From Proteles cristata cristata (taxonomy: Eukaryota; Chordata; Mammalia; Carnivora; Hyaenidae), in the NCBI GenBank assembly GCA_017311185.1, contig JAESUZ010001739.1, positions 310,001 through 374,000 on the forward strand: a stretch of DNA of 64,000 nt. The letters are read 5' to 3'. How positions within the stretch are numbered: the first letter of the stretch is position 1; every line of letters begins with the position of its first letter. The position numbers were made by a program, and so were the translations under genes. This document shows, in pieces, positions 12,181-24,264 of the stretch. Under the pieces are notes generated by a model. That model worked only from the letters and a program-made list of their open reading frames with translations. It had not been told where the DNA came from and ran no database searches.

Positions 12181-15100
12181 TTTATCAAAAAAGGCACTCC
12201 TAAAGTATTCCTTCCAGTCTTTTTTCCCCAATACATAAACATGACACTGAAAAAAAGAGGGAGGATCACACCACATAAATAATTTTATACCTTTTTTCTA
12301 CTTTAAATGTTCCAATATCCTTCCATCCTTTATAATGGTTTTGTCATTGTGATAAAGTTCTTCACAAATGTATAAATGAAACACTGTCTGTTGTCACTGT
12401 TGTTTTCTTTGCTTTTTGGTTAGAATCGCATTTAAGAGATGATCTGTGGCTTTTCTAGATTTAGACAAACTGCTTTTCAGAGTTTGCTTTTCAACTTGAG
12501 AAAGTGCAAACTTATCCATTCTTTTCATCACTGCATATTAACTAATTTTTATCAATCTGATAGTCAATGAGGCCTCTCATTTTTAGATTTTATCTCTAAA
12601 GTCCCTTACTTTAAACATATGTTTTTAGTAATCCTTCCAATGTTACAGATGAGATCAAGTCCCCAATTCACCAGGTGCCCTTAGAGGAGTCCAGAAGGCA
12701 ATGTGGCCTTGCAACATGAGAGAAAAGCCTCTGGGGTTTCGGGAAGCAACAACAGGAGAAAAGACAACCTCAGAGGTGGAGAGAGGAAAGGCAAAAACTG
12801 CTCCTATCTGCGGGCCTCCTGGGTTTGTGGGATAATCTGTCATGCCAGCAGCAGGAGAGACAGGAGACGTGGAAGGTTTGAAATCACAGCAATGAAGGAC
12901 CTATTTATCATTAAACTAAAGTACTGGATGTAATCTACCCCCAGGGAGTTCTCCACAGATATAGAAGAACGAGGCCAGCGAGTGCAACCCTGAGTTTGCA
13001 TGCAAGGAAACTGAGGTGTGCAGGTGTGAAGCAGCAAACCCAGTGCTCTTCCCCAGGAAGAAGTGACAGCGTTGGTGGAAAATCCGCAGGTGCAGCCCCT
13101 CCACCACATAATACAACAGCCCTAACTCAAATAAGCAAATTCAGAACAGGAATCTGGGCCAAAGGCTGGCAGCCCCCGAGGGACTAAGTGATTTATCTGC
13201 CTTATTAGCCAGCAAGCCCTCGGAGAACAACCTGGCATCCTGCTTGCGAACAGCACTGCTAACCAGAGAACATTTCCAAAGTAAGTAATCATGGCCAGGC
13301 GACCAGCGGCTGGAGAGCTCCTCACACCCTTCAGCACACACTTTTCTAAGCCTCAAAGAAAACCATCAAAAATTCTGAAAGATGCTGGGTGAGGCCATCG
13401 CTTAGTTATGGACCTCTGGTGATGACAGGCAGGAAATTCTCCGCCACAGATGCTCAACCAGAACAGAGCCGCCAGTTCCCTCCACGGGCACTCCCGTGCA
13501 AGCTGGAGCTCTGGGCACAGTATCCTCTCCCCTTAAAATCCACTGTTCAGCTATGGATACTCCTGAATGTCATTGCCCATATTTGCCCCTACTTTTCCCT
13601 CTTTTTCTGGATGATCAAACCAGAGCCCCACAATGAGCCTCGTGTTTGCAAACAAGGTGTCTGCATGTTAACCTCACTTCCCCTGTCAGATTTTAAAGTC
13701 AAATGAAAGTCTAAACTCAAAATCTCTTCAGAAAATCAGGGTTCCTTTGTTCTGACAAATTCTTAACCGTTATTAATAGGGGGGGGAAAGGGCCCAGCTT
13801 TTTCACTAGCAACATGTATCCTTATTCAGTTTATTTTTGTGTGAGGAGAAAGAAACAACTACTCTGGAAATGACCCACCATAAACAACAAAATAAAGAGT
13901 CCCTTTAGCACCAGAAATGTGTAAACACTTCCCTTACAGAGGCCTCCAAGTAAACAAATACGCAAAAAAACCAAAGCCAGTAAGTAATCTGTCATCCACT
14001 CACCCTTTTACCGACCCTCAACCGCACACACAGCACCCTGCTCAGTGCCACACACTGGAGAACAGCAAGGGCCTGGGTGTGAACCTCAAAGTGCTTACAA
14101 GACTTGGAGTCTGGGATGCTTGGAGAGATAGGTGGTCCACGCCTCACATATGCAAAACCATCCTACACTGAGCCCACAGGACCGCACAGGGAATTTGTTT
14201 ACTCTGATTGCATTTCCCACTGATCTAGCTACCCAGTAGCTTTTTCTTCTCCACACATGGGAAGAACAGGAAACAGAAGAGTCACGGAAGGGGTTCCCCC
14301 TCCAAGACTTCTCCAGTGCTTTTTGTTCCCTGAGCTGGCTGACCACCACCTAGCTCCAGGTCAGCCTGGGGCTACTGCCTTTGGGGCAAAGTCACCCTCA
14401 CCAGACAGTTCTGGGCAATCAGACCAGAATCTCATCTATAGTAAGAGGAATGCCAGAAGACTACTTAAGCAACTGTTGAATGGGCCCATCCATAAGAAAC
14501 CTCTGTTTTCTTTAGCCACACTCTGGGTTTAGAAGCTCTGAAATAAAGGCATAAATGAAGCAAAAACGAACTCTTGTGAAAAAGTCCCTCTCTCTCTATT
14601 TCCTAATTATGCAAAATAGGGTATCACAAAAAATTGGTGACATGCTTCAAAGCAAGGGGAGCATTCTGCTTTATTCCAGGTTGCAGGGTCATTTTGCATG
14701 GAAAATAGTCAAGAAAACTGGCCTTGATTCCCTCACCGCATCTCTGGGCTCCCACCCTCGGGTTATCTGTTGTGAGTGGGAGACTAATCCAGAATGTAGC
14801 TGCCAGCCATCAGGGAGCTCACTCCTTCCTATCTTCTCTCCCTCCTTCTTCCCTCCTACCACCTCAGTGAGGGACATATGCCCTCCTGGGAGCCCTGGGG
14901 CCTGGTGTGACTCCCTCCAAGGGACCTCCTCTTCACTCGCCCTTGTCCTCCCATGCATTGTTACATAACAAGGGCTGCCTGAAAAGGGAAAAGCGACAAT
15001 TGCAAAAAGTACTTTTCTATGATCATCATGCAAAATTACAAATTCCCAGCCACTGGGTAGAGAAACCCATATGCTAACTGCTTTCAAGTCAGGAATTCCC

Positions 15101-15400
15101 TGACCAATAATCTGCATTAAGACAAGGAGATTTTGACACTACATCACACAGCTGTCATTCAAGAGCTTAAAGATTAAGCCGACATTCACCATTATCAGAA
15201 AATACATAACAGTAAGAAAATGGTACAATATAGGTCATAAAAAGCTTGTGGTAACGCACCATGCATCTGTTAATGCCTTTGTTGGGAGTCTTCCAGTCTT
15301 CTCTCTGTGCATAGGTTTTTAAGATTTTTCTGTTTCCTGTTTCCTTTTAAGAACCAACACTTTTCTGTTGAATTGGTCTTAATAAAAATCAGTTTAAATT
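12181..15400. other. Largely unrecognised stretch
   Basis: No convincing gene or young repeat. 12290-12600 may be a very decayed antisense L1. 12950-13060 contains a weak antisense MIR-like motif (GGAAACTGAGGTGTGCAGGT). 14990-15110 is repeat-free with an octamer-like ATGCAAAAT, a possible conserved non-coding segment. The open frames (up to 142 codons) overlap on both strands and match nothing I know. Confidence 0.35.
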
Positions 15401-15680
15401 AGATGTCAAAAGAAAGCTGGAGTAGCTAAACTTATATCAGACAAACTGGACGTTAAAGTAAGGGCAGTAACAAGGGATGAAGAAGGGCATTATATAATAA
15501 CTACAGGTTCTATCCACAGGAAGAGCTAGAAATTATAAATGTCTATGCACTGAATACGGAAGCACCTAAATACATAAAACAATCACAAACAGAAACAATC
15601 TTATGGACAAGAAATGTGCTAATAGCAGGGGACTTTAATACTACATTTATAGCAATGGATAGATCAACTAAAAAGAAACA

Positions 15681-15851
15681 ATGGACTTGAATGACACATT
15701 GGACAAGATGGATTTGACACATATATTTACAACTCTACACCCTGAGGCCATAGAATTCACTTTCTTCTCAAGTGCGCATGGCACATTTTCCAAGATAGAT
15801 CACATATTGGGACTTAAAGCAGCCCTCAATAAATATAAAAGAATTGAGATC
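15681..15851 (+). pseudogene. L1 ORF2 endonuclease-domain remnant
   Basis: The translation carries the C-terminal APE-type endonuclease signature of L1 ORF2p: a TLHPEAIEFTFFS block, then SKIDHILGLK, where the SxxDH motif supplies catalytic residues. Just upstream, an AGGGGACTTTAATAC segment encodes the GDFNT motif in another frame. It ends at the inversion junction, where the frame runs into antisense DNA. It is non-functional. Confidence 0.8.
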
Positions 15852-16162
15852 ATAGGTATTTTATGGTTTTTTTGTGCAATTGTGAATGGGATCAGTTTCT
15901 TGATTTCTCTCTCTGTTGCCTCATTTTTGGTATATAAAAATGCAACCGATTTCTGTACGTTGATTTTCTATCCTGCAACTTTGCTGAATTCATAGATATA
16001 CCTAACCAAAGATATAAGAGATCTGTATGATGAAAACTATAGAAAACTTATGAAGGAAATTGAAGAAGACACTAAGAAATGGAAAAAACATTCAATGCTC
16101 ATGGATTGGAAGAATAAATATAGTTAAAATGTCATTACTACCTAAAGCAACCTACACATTCA

Positions 16163-17520
16163 ATGCAATTGAATCAAAGTTGCACCAGGACTCTTCTCAA
16201 AACTAGAACTATCCTCAAATTTGTATGGAACCACAAAAGAACCCGAATAGCCAAAGTAATATTGAACAAGAAAATCAAAATGGGAGGCATCACCATCCCA
16301 GACTTTAGCCTCTACTACAAAGCTGTAATCATCAAGACAGTATGGTATTGGCACAGAAACAGACACACAGACCAACGAAATAGAATAGAGAACTCAGATT
16401 TGGACCCAAAAATGTACAGCCAACTAATCTTTGCCAAAGCAGGAAAGAGTATCCAGTGGAAAAAAGACAGCCTCTTTAACAAATGGTGCTGGGAGAACTA
16501 CACAGCAACATGCAGAAGAATGACATTAGATCATTTTCTCACACCATACACAAAAATAAACACAAAATGCATAAAGGACCTGAATGGGAGACAGAAAACC
16601 ATCAAAACCCTAGAGGAGAAAGCAGGAAACAACCTCCTTGACCTCAACTGCAGCAATTTCTTACTTGACACATCCCCAAAGGCAAGGGAATCAAGAACAA
16701 AAATGCACTGTTGAGACCTCATCAAGATTAAAAGCTTCTGCACAGCAAAGGAAACAATCCATAAAACTAAAGGCAACCAATGGAATGGGAAAAGATAGTT
16801 GCAAATGACATATCAGATAAAGGGCTTGTATCCAAAATCTAAAGGGAATTCACCAAACTCTGCACCCCAAAAACAAACAATCCAGTGAAGAAATGGGTAG
16901 AAGACATGAACAGACACTTCTCCAAAGAGGACATCCAGATGGCCAACAGTCACATGGAACGATGCTCAGCATCCATCCTCATCAGGGAAATACAGATCAA
17001 AACCACACTGACATACCACCTCATGCCGGTCAGAGTGGCTAAAATGACCAAATCATTACAGGAAACTATAGACACTGGCAAGGATGTGGAGAAACAGGCA
17101 CCCTCCTATACTGTTGGTGGGAATGCAAACTGATACAGGCCCTCTGGACAAGTGTGGAGATTCCTCAAAAAATTAACAATAGAACTCCCCTATGACCCAG
17201 CAATAGCACTGCTAGGAATTTACGCAAGGGATACAGGAGTGCTGATGCACAGGGGCACATGTACCCCAATGTTCATAGCAGCACTCTCAACAATAGCCAA
17301 AACGTGGAAAGAGCCTAAGTGTCCATCAACGGACGAATGGATCAAGAAGACGTGGTTTATCTATATGATGGAATACTACATGGCAATGAGAAAGAATGAA
17401 ATCTGGCCATGTGTAGCAACATGGATGGAACTTGAGGGTGTTATCCTGAGAGAAATAAGTCAGGCAGAGAAGGACAAATATAATATGTTTGCACATATAG
17501 GTGGATTAAGAGGAACTTAA
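16163..17520 (+). pseudogene. L1 ORF2 C-terminal remnant
   Basis: Three frame segments (16163-16714, 16885-17133, 17152-17520) together cover the ORF2p C-terminus downstream of the reverse transcriptase. Visible blocks include FVWNHKRTRIAK, DSLFNKWCWENY, HFLTPYTKIN, MNRHFSKEDIQMA and FIAALSTIAKTW. A frame change separates the first and second segments, and an in-frame TGA at 17134 interrupts the cysteine-rich segment. It lacks the RT core upstream and cannot encode a working protein. Confidence 0.88.
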
Positions 17521-17920
17521 TGGAAGACCATGGGGGAGAAAAAGGGGGAAAATAGTTGGGGAGAGGGAGGAAGGTAAACCACGAGAGACTCTTGAATGCT
17601 GAGAACAAACTGAGGGCTGATGGAGGTGGGGGGAAGGGAAGGTGGAGATGGGCATGGAGGAGGGCGCTTGTTGGGATGAGCACTGGGTGTTATATGTAAA
17701 CCAACGTGACAATAAACTAAGGGGGAAAAAGAACATAAATGTTAAAAGTAAATACATTAGATGCATAACTTTGAACTAATTGCATATACAATCATTTATT
17801 TATCAGTTTCCACACTATTAATTAATAATATGGACGTTGCTCTCCCTTTTCCGAAACTTTGTGGAAAAGATGTTTGGTTTTTACGTTTCTTCGTTTTGAG
17901 TATTATTTTCTTACAGCAGA

Positions 17921-18400
17921 TCCTGGAATTACTGGGTCAAAGACAGGGATGTCTAAAAGACTTTCAGTCCATCAGGCTGGTTTCCAAAAGGTTAGCTGAC
18001 CTTTTACTTCAGCCGTACTAGACTTGAACTTTTTTACATTCTTTGCTAATTTGGCAGTTGAGAAATGGCATTTTATTATTTTTATTAAGTGTGTACCTCT
18101 TTGATTATTCAGATCAAACTTTTCCTTAAGTTTTCAGACTATCAAGATCAAATCTTTTCTAGCAATAATTATTAGCATTTCCTCTATTATGTATTATCTT
18201 TGTGAATTCTTTGTAGTTGAATATGACAAGGCTTTGGTCTTTTTAAACAACTGCTTTTAACAAATTCCTCTTATATTAAAAATATTAACTCATTGAAATA
18301 TACTCTAAATATTTCTCCCCATATGTATTTTGTTCTTTTGTTTAACCAGGTTTTTTAAATGTGTTTTTAATATTGTATGTAGTCAACGTGACAACACTAT
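17921..18400 (-). mobile_element. Very old L1/HAL1-like fragment, antisense
   Basis: The order matches antisense late L1: AATTACTGGGTCAAAG, a GGTTTCCAAAAGGTTAGCTG segment, TTGCTAATTTGGCAGTTGAG, ATGGCATTTTATTATTTTTA, and a downstream GTATTTTGTTCTTTTGTTTA block. It is highly diverged and assigned by block order only. Confidence 0.5.
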
Positions 18401-18478
18401 TTTCATTTGTTACCTTGTCTCTTGTACCAGGTGTTGATTCTTCCCATCTTTCTGTGGCCTGAGTTTTATTTAACCCAT

Positions 18479-18562
18479 GAATTTGAGGTGGTGTTCAACA
18501 CTATTCCATTTCTCCTCTTTCCAAGGCATATGTTTTGACTGAATTTTCCCAGGAAGTCAGCT
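18479..18562 (+). repeat. Copy A of a locally duplicated ~85-bp segment
   Basis: GAATTTGAGGTGGTGTTCAA through AGGAAGTCAGCT matches 20467-20552 at roughly 90% by eye, in the same orientation about 2 kb apart. Flanking sequence does not match beyond this block. It may be the 5' part of an unassigned interspersed repeat or a small segmental duplication. Confidence 0.8.
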
Positions 18563-20466
18563 ATGATTAAATGTATTTGGGGGGTGCTTCTCTCCATTCC
18601 CTGGCTGTAGTCTGGCCTTGCCACCTGAGCCCGTAAGACCAGGTCAACACAAGTTTTACAACCTGTCATTGTAACTATGTTTTTGACCTTGGGTCCTATT
18701 CCTGAACTCTGTGGGCTGTGTCCCCAGGCTCCTGAATCTGGCGCATGTCATATTTTAGCTGCAGCCTCAGTCTGCAAACAGGACACAGTGCCATGGGTGT
18801 CAGGAAGTAAAAATAAAGTAACAGGACAGGGAAGGGTGAGTCAGGATTTCCTTTTCTTAACCTTGACCTTCAGGTTTCTTTAAATTTCCATTTGTATAGT
18901 TTCTTCTAGTGGTAGCACTGAATAGCCCTATCCATGCTTCTAAACAAAACAGAGCCCTCGTGACTCATCATCTTCAACCAAGTGTATGCAAAGCATTAGA
19001 CATAATGATATACATAATTTTTTACTAACATGCATTGACTCATGAAGATTTTCTTTTCTCTTTCCTAACAAGCATGGCTCACAATCACGTGCCTGTAGTA
19101 TATTTAAGGGAGGAGAGACTGAGAGTAATGAACAATTTACACCAACAATTAGGAAGCAGTGTTGTTCACTGGTGGTGTTTCTTAGTAACATCAGACAGCA
19201 TCTCAGATGGCTTCACTGGGAAAATTCACAGGCACTGCCAAAAGCAGGCACCTTCTGGGGCATCACCCCCCACTCCCTGACTGTGGAAAAAAATCCTGGT
19301 CCCTTCAGCCCAGGGGAGTTTGATCATTAATATAAGGTCCAAAGTAACACTGTCACCAGAAGCAGTTTTCAATTCCAGAGCTTTCTTCTTGGCAGAGTGA
19401 TTAACAGCTTGAAAAAATGTCCCCCAGAAACAAATCATTAATCTTGGAGAAGTTTAAGGCTCAAGTAGGCTTAATGCATTTTATAGTAGGTCAAAGTGAA
19501 ACCCCACCGCCTCCCAACGTAAGGGCAGTGAACTTAAGAGACTCTCCTGTGTGCACTGTAGTTTCACAGGGTTAAGTGTTTAACAAGATTGCACAGGTGC
19601 AGCGACAGGGTGGGGGTACCCTCAGGTACAGGGTGAATATAAAGACTGAATAAGCATGGAGGGTGATAACAAGTCATATAAATGCTATCACCAAGCTCAC
19701 ACTTCCTCCAGGGAACCTGGACTGGAGATCTTAAATTTTTATAGTGGCAGACAAGTACACACCCCCTCTTTCCCTCTACTGATCTCCCCCAAACAGCAAA
19801 AGCAAAACAAACACTTGCAGGCCCAGTGCCCCACAGCATCTCTCACATCAAGCTGTGGACCCTCCTACCAGTTACCTCTAGTCTGTTTCCTCACGTCCCG
19901 GCATGCCCACATCCACCTGTCATCTTAGTATGAATCCTTATTTGTATGGTATGTACTCAGTCTACTCTTTATCAATCAGACAAAGAGTTAGAAGAGATTA
20001 GGGACTCAGACTGGGGTCTTTGGAGGCCCTTGGAGATTACAGGGGTGGAAGGGAGGAGGAGGAGGAGAGGGAGAAGAAAGGCTCCAGTCAGGGTACTTGC
20101 TCACCCCTCCAAACTGACATCTCCTAGAGCCATTCATAGTTTTTCTATGATACATGCTGACTTGTCTTATAAGCTTTCCCTCAAAGAAAAGTTTCTCCTG
20201 ATACAATGTGTTTGGAAACCACAGTCTACATAATCTCCAAGAGAGCTCCCAACTCCAAAAAGTGGCATTCTGCGGTCTGGTTTTAAAACTCTGCTTCCTG
20301 AGGAAGGAGAAAATGGTAGCCAAAGGTGCCAGACACAATCCCCAATAGCCCAATAAACCATGGGATCAGGTGACAACAGGCATCACTGAAGGAAGGGCAC
20401 TTGTCTAATGCCCCCAATACCTAAATATGTAACATAGAACAAAATCATTTTGCCTTGAGCCCTTTG
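18563..20466. other. No recognised element; purine-rich tract
   Basis: No gene is supported. 20041-20080 is an all-purine GGA-rich tract (GGAGGAGGAGGAGAGGGAG). The rest holds no repeat I can name. Confidence 0.4.
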
Positions 20467-20795
20467 GAATTTGAGGTGGTGTTCCAACACTATTTCATTT
20501 CTCCTCTTTCCAAGGCACATGTTTTAACATGAATTTCCCCAGGAAGTCACCTGTGGTCACATCATTTGTTTTGGCAAAAGTCATGTGGACATGGTATGTG
20601 TCACTTTGGGAGCCAGAATCCTCTGCCACATTCCTCTCATTAGACTGTGACACTGAGTACAACAAACAAGAAGCAGGGCCCCTCACCATCTGAGACACAC
20701 AGCAAGAATGACAAACGCATTGCTTTAAACGGCTGAGCATAAGGGCTGTTTGTTACTACAGCACAACAGAACCCATCCTGACCAATACAGAGATA
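20467..20795 (+). mobile_element. Unassigned old interspersed repeat (contains copy B)
   Basis: Copy B of the 85-bp segment occupies 20467-20552. The block continues to a tail GGGCTGTTTGTTACTACAGC ... CATCCTGACCAATACAG, which is typical of ancient mammalian LTR/MaLR-like repeats with a CTGACTAATACAG end. The family is not certain. Confidence 0.5.
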
Positions 20796-21184
20796 TTTAA
20801 CATAAAATAGAAGCAACTCATCGAGAAGAATCTGGGTACTCTAGCAGTGTTTCCTAAAATTGGTTCTAAAGAGCATTAGCCCCATAAGTCATTTGTCATA
20901 AAATAAATTTAGGAAAACTATCTATTTCACCTCCTTCGTAAAGGGTCCTAAGTTTTAGATACTAAATGTACTGCAATAAAGAAATAGTTTAAGTTTAACC
21001 TAAAGTTTTCCTACATGAATATGCCCAGGGAATGAGCATTTCATGGCATTCCTACCAATAAGCTTGAAAATCACAACTGTGGTCACTTCAGAAAAGCTTA
21101 CAGATGAATATCAAGACTCAAGCTTATTCTTTGTAACTGGATGGTAACCAAAACAGATTTCATTGGCCTGGTTACAGTATTATT
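20796..21184. other. No recognised element
   Basis: AT-rich single-copy-looking sequence; no gene or repeat is supported. Confidence 0.4.
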
Positions 21185-21785
21185 AATTTCACAGTAAAGC
21201 TACTTTGGAAAAAAATCTGGCAATTTCTTGTACAAGTAACATATACTCACTATATGATCCAACAATTGTTCTCCTAAATGTCTGACTAAATGAAATGGAA
21301 ACTTATAGTCACATAAAATCCTTTATGTGAATGTTTACAGTGACTTTATTAATAACTGCCAAATAAAAACCTAGAAACAACACAAATGCCCTTCAATGTG
21401 GGTGGACACACTACTGTGGTACATCCACATACAGGAATCTCAGCGGTAAAAATGACCAAACTCCTGGTAGACACTACAGCATGGACAAATCACAAATACA
21501 GTATGCTAAATGAGAGAAGTCAGACTCAAAGAGCACATGCCATGCGATCCCATTTATATGACATTCTGGAATATGCAAAACTACCGGAACAAAAAAATGG
21601 TCCATGATTGCCAGGGGCAATGAGGGGAAATGGGACAGCAAAGAGGCAAGATGGGATTATCAGAGTTCTGTATCTTGATTATGGTGGTGGTCAGTCCACT
21701 GCAATTATTTGTCAAAACTCACAGCTCTGTCAACCAAAACATGTGAATTACTGCATATAAATTATACCACAATAAATCTGTATTA
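21185..21785 (+). mobile_element. L1M 3' end
   Basis: Blocks in order: CTATATGATCCAACAATTGT, ACACAAATGCCCTTCAATGT, ATGCTAAATGAGAGAAGTCA, GATTGCCAGGGGCAATGAGG, and a tail AAATTATACCACAATAAATC. This is the standard old L1M 3' end; frames are destroyed. Confidence 0.82.
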
Positions 21786-22029
21786 TTAACTCGGTGTCAG
21801 GTACAAAATGAAGAACCAGATGTGTTTAAGCATCATCAAGGAAAATTCAGGGACAGCTCACAGAGCTTCTGATTTCCATCAGAGGCTTTATTTCAATTTA
21901 CTCATCTTTGCTTAGCCAGGATGATCCCAAATCTCTCTAAAACATATTATTGTTAATCACCTCATTCCAAGAAAAGGGATAGACAGGATAGAAGGAAATA
22001 ACTGCAATCCACAGTTGGCATCATTTGAT

Positions 22030-22500
22030 GCACAATAATAAAGGCTCACATCTACTGAATGTTAAGATGTTTTATGTTTCACATTCCCTCTGTCAGTCCT
22101 CACAAGGATCCATGAGATAGGTTATAATTATCTCCTAATTATAGACAGGCCAACTAGGGTTCAGAGAAATTAAGCAACTCACTCAGATTACACAATTAGA
22201 AAGTGGTAAACTAGGGGCGCTTGGGTGGCTTAGTTGGTTAAGCATCCAACTTTGATTAGGTCATGATCTCGCGGTTCGTGTGTTCGAGCCCCGCATCAGG
22301 CTCTGTGCTGACTGCCAGCTCAGAGCCTGGAGCCTGTTTCGGTCTGTGACTCCCTCTCTCTCTGACCCTCCCCTGTTCACGCTGTCTCTCTCTCTCTCTC
22401 TCTCTCTCCTAGAAATAAATAAAACATTAAAAAAAAAGATTAAAAAAAAAAAGAAAGTGGTAAACTAGTAATTTGAACCTGTGTCCATACTTCCAGTGAT
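22030..22500 (-). mobile_element. MIR SINE, antisense, split by a young SINE
   Basis: 22030-22214 and 22452-22500 form one antisense MIR: CCTCACAAGGATCCATGAGA, TTATAGACAGGCCAACTAGG, TTCAGAGAAATTAAGCAACT, AGTGGTAAACTAGTAATTTG and AACCTGTGTCC. The feliform SINE at 22215-22451 interrupts it between duplicated copies of AGAAAGTGGTAAACTAG. Confidence 0.82.
22215..22451 (+). mobile_element. Young feliform CAN SINE, perfect 17-bp duplication
   Basis: A tRNA-Lys-derived head has a pol III A box (TGGCTTAGTTGG, 22226-22237) and B box (TGTTCGAGCCC, from 22281), then a (CT)n tract and an A-rich tail. AGAAAGTGGTAAACTAG occurs at 22198-22214 and 22452-22468 without mismatch. The body carries CTGACTGCCAG and CCTAGAAATAAATAAAACAT, shared with the copies at 33079 and 34502. 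It would be mobilised in trans by L1. Confidence 0.97.
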
Positions 22501-22539
22501 TCAATATTATCTTCCAAGGCTAAAAAACATGATACGGCT

Positions 22540-23035
22540 AGGATGGCTACAAACAACAGGACAGATAAGAATACGTGTTGGCAAGAAGTGGAAAAATTGG
22601 AACTCTCATACATTGCTGGGAGGGAGGGGGCAGGATGTAAAGTGATGTGGGCACTCTGAAGAACAGTATGGCAGCCCCTCAAATGGCTAAATAGAGTTAT
22701 CACATGGACCAGCAATTCCATCCCTAGGGTTACACTCAAGAAAAATGAAAACATAACTGCACACAGAAACTTTTGCATGAATATTCATAACAGAGTTAAT
22801 CATAATAGTCAAAAAGTGAAAACAACTCAAATGGCTAAATGTCCAGTGAATGGATGGATGAAATGTGATATATTTGTTTGGTAGGCTAAGATTTGTCAAT
22901 AAAAGGAATGAGTGTTCCAAAGTTGATTGTGGTGGTGGACACATAAGTCTGAATGTTTTGAAAGCCATTGGATCATATACTATAATTGGGTGAAGTATAT
23001 GGCATATGAATCATATCTCTATAAGGCTGTTCTTT
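22540..23035 (+). mobile_element. L1M 3' end with internal deletion
   Basis: Blocks: GCTAGGATGGCTACAAACAA, GAACTCTCATACATTGCTGG, ACCAGCAATTCCATCCCTAG, AATGGATGGATGAAATGTGA, then a jump to GTTGATTGTGGTGGTGGACA, ATATACTATAATTGGGTGAA and ATGAATCATATCTCTATAAG. The middle of the 3' UTR is missing. Confidence 0.8.
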
Positions 23036-24045
23036 AAAATTCATATATCTACCCGAGTTATAGTAAATGCTACATTTCTAAAACTGAGTAAGACAGGAAC
23101 AAGGAATAGAAGATCCAACCCAACAATAAACCCCAAATTCTCTGTGGCTGCCTCTAGAATGCATGGTTAGGATTTAAACTGGAAGCAGACTAAACTTATA
23201 ATTATGTTTTTACTCAGGCTAATGTTAAGATTAGCATGTAGTCCCGAGCCACATGTCAGTGGAGAGTAGGGGGAAGCAGCCTTGTTAACTAGCAGATGGA
23301 AAGAAGAAGCCCATTATAGAATAAATACAGAAGAAACCCCCAGTGGAAAAATCTATGAACAGATAATGATATTCACCCCTTCAGTAGATGTTTTTGGAAA
23401 CAGAATTCAAGCACTATCCATTAGAACATGGGTGAGACTTGGTCTGTACGAGGAGAGAACAGTTTCCTGCCTGACAAGACACAAATCTAAGGATGCCAAA
23501 GCTAACGCAGCTGATAACTGCATTAACCTTCTCCTACGGGAGTTATTTTTTATTGTAACACACTTGTCAAAATGTCATCACATTAGCCTGCCTGTCCCAC
23601 ATCCGCCCACCAATCCCTTTCAGCTATGGAAGAAAGAGCAGTAATTACAGCAGGAAACAGCCCCTGGATGAATAACTGCTCCAGCCTGACAGTCCACCCA
23701 AGGCTTCTACACAGATGCTCTGAGGAGGCCACTCCTGGAGGGCAGGCAGGCGGTCATGCACACACAGGTGAGGCAAGCACCCAAGGCCTTTTCACAGTCA
23801 TGGGCAGTGAGCAGTAATTGCATCCCAGAAACCAAATCTCTCGCTCTATCTGAACACTGACACTCAAGAATCGTGAGGATTAATTATACATAACGAAGTG
23901 CACTTCTGTTCTGCGTGGTCAGCCTAACTCCTACCACAGATGAGTTTGACCTTTCCTGCCTTCCAGCATGTGCCCTCCCTCGGCCGAGATGGAAGAAGTC
24001 CCCAAGAGGGATTCTGAGTGGCCAGTGAGTTCCCAGGAGAGCTAG
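23036..24045. other. No recognised element
   Basis: A 120-codon frame at 23282-23644 shows no recognisable domain. Several CpGs lie between 23440 and 24010. No repeat is identified. Confidence 0.4.
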
Positions 24046-24049
24046 AAAT

Positions 24050-24264
24050 GAATGGATTTTTTGTCTTTCTTAAAAATAAATATGTTTAATGGGTAAACAA
24101 AATGTGTGGTATATACATATAGCGGAACATTATTCAGCCTCAACAGAGAACAATGTTCTGACACATGCTCCACGTGTATAACCCTTGCAGACATTATACT
24201 GAGGAAAATAAGCCAGTCACCAAAAGACCAATGCTGTATAATTTCACTTGCATGCAATACCTAG
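24050..24264 (+). mobile_element. L1M 3' end, left part of a split element
   Basis: GGGTAAACAAAATGTGTGGT, CATTATTCAGCCTCAACAGA, GACACATGCTCCACGTGTAT and ATAAGCCAGTCACCAAAAGA follow the L1M consensus. The element breaks off at CCTAG and resumes at about 24797. Confidence 0.75.

Larger units (their letters stand above)
15405..17730 (+). mobile_element. Rearranged carnivore L1 with internal inversion
   Basis: 15405-15852 is sense ORF2 endonuclease domain. 15853-15993 is an inverted piece of the post-RT region. 15994-17730 is sense ORF2 C-terminus plus 3' UTR, ending GAGCACTGGGTGTTATATG and GACAATAAACTAAG. The end of the inverted piece (consensus AAAATACCT) is contiguous in the consensus with the start of the 3' part (ATATACCTAACC), as expected from twin priming. 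The extra sense endonuclease block upstream is not explained by simple twin priming. No clear duplication flanks it. Confidence 0.88.

Noticed and set aside
16163..17520. Functional reverse-transcriptase gene
   Set aside because: Frames are split, a stop interrupts the cysteine-rich segment, and the RT core is missing.
22226..22290. Possible tRNA-Lys gene (A and B boxes)
   Set aside because: The boxes belong to the SINE head, which continues into a SINE body and A-rich tail; the cloverleaf is not conserved.
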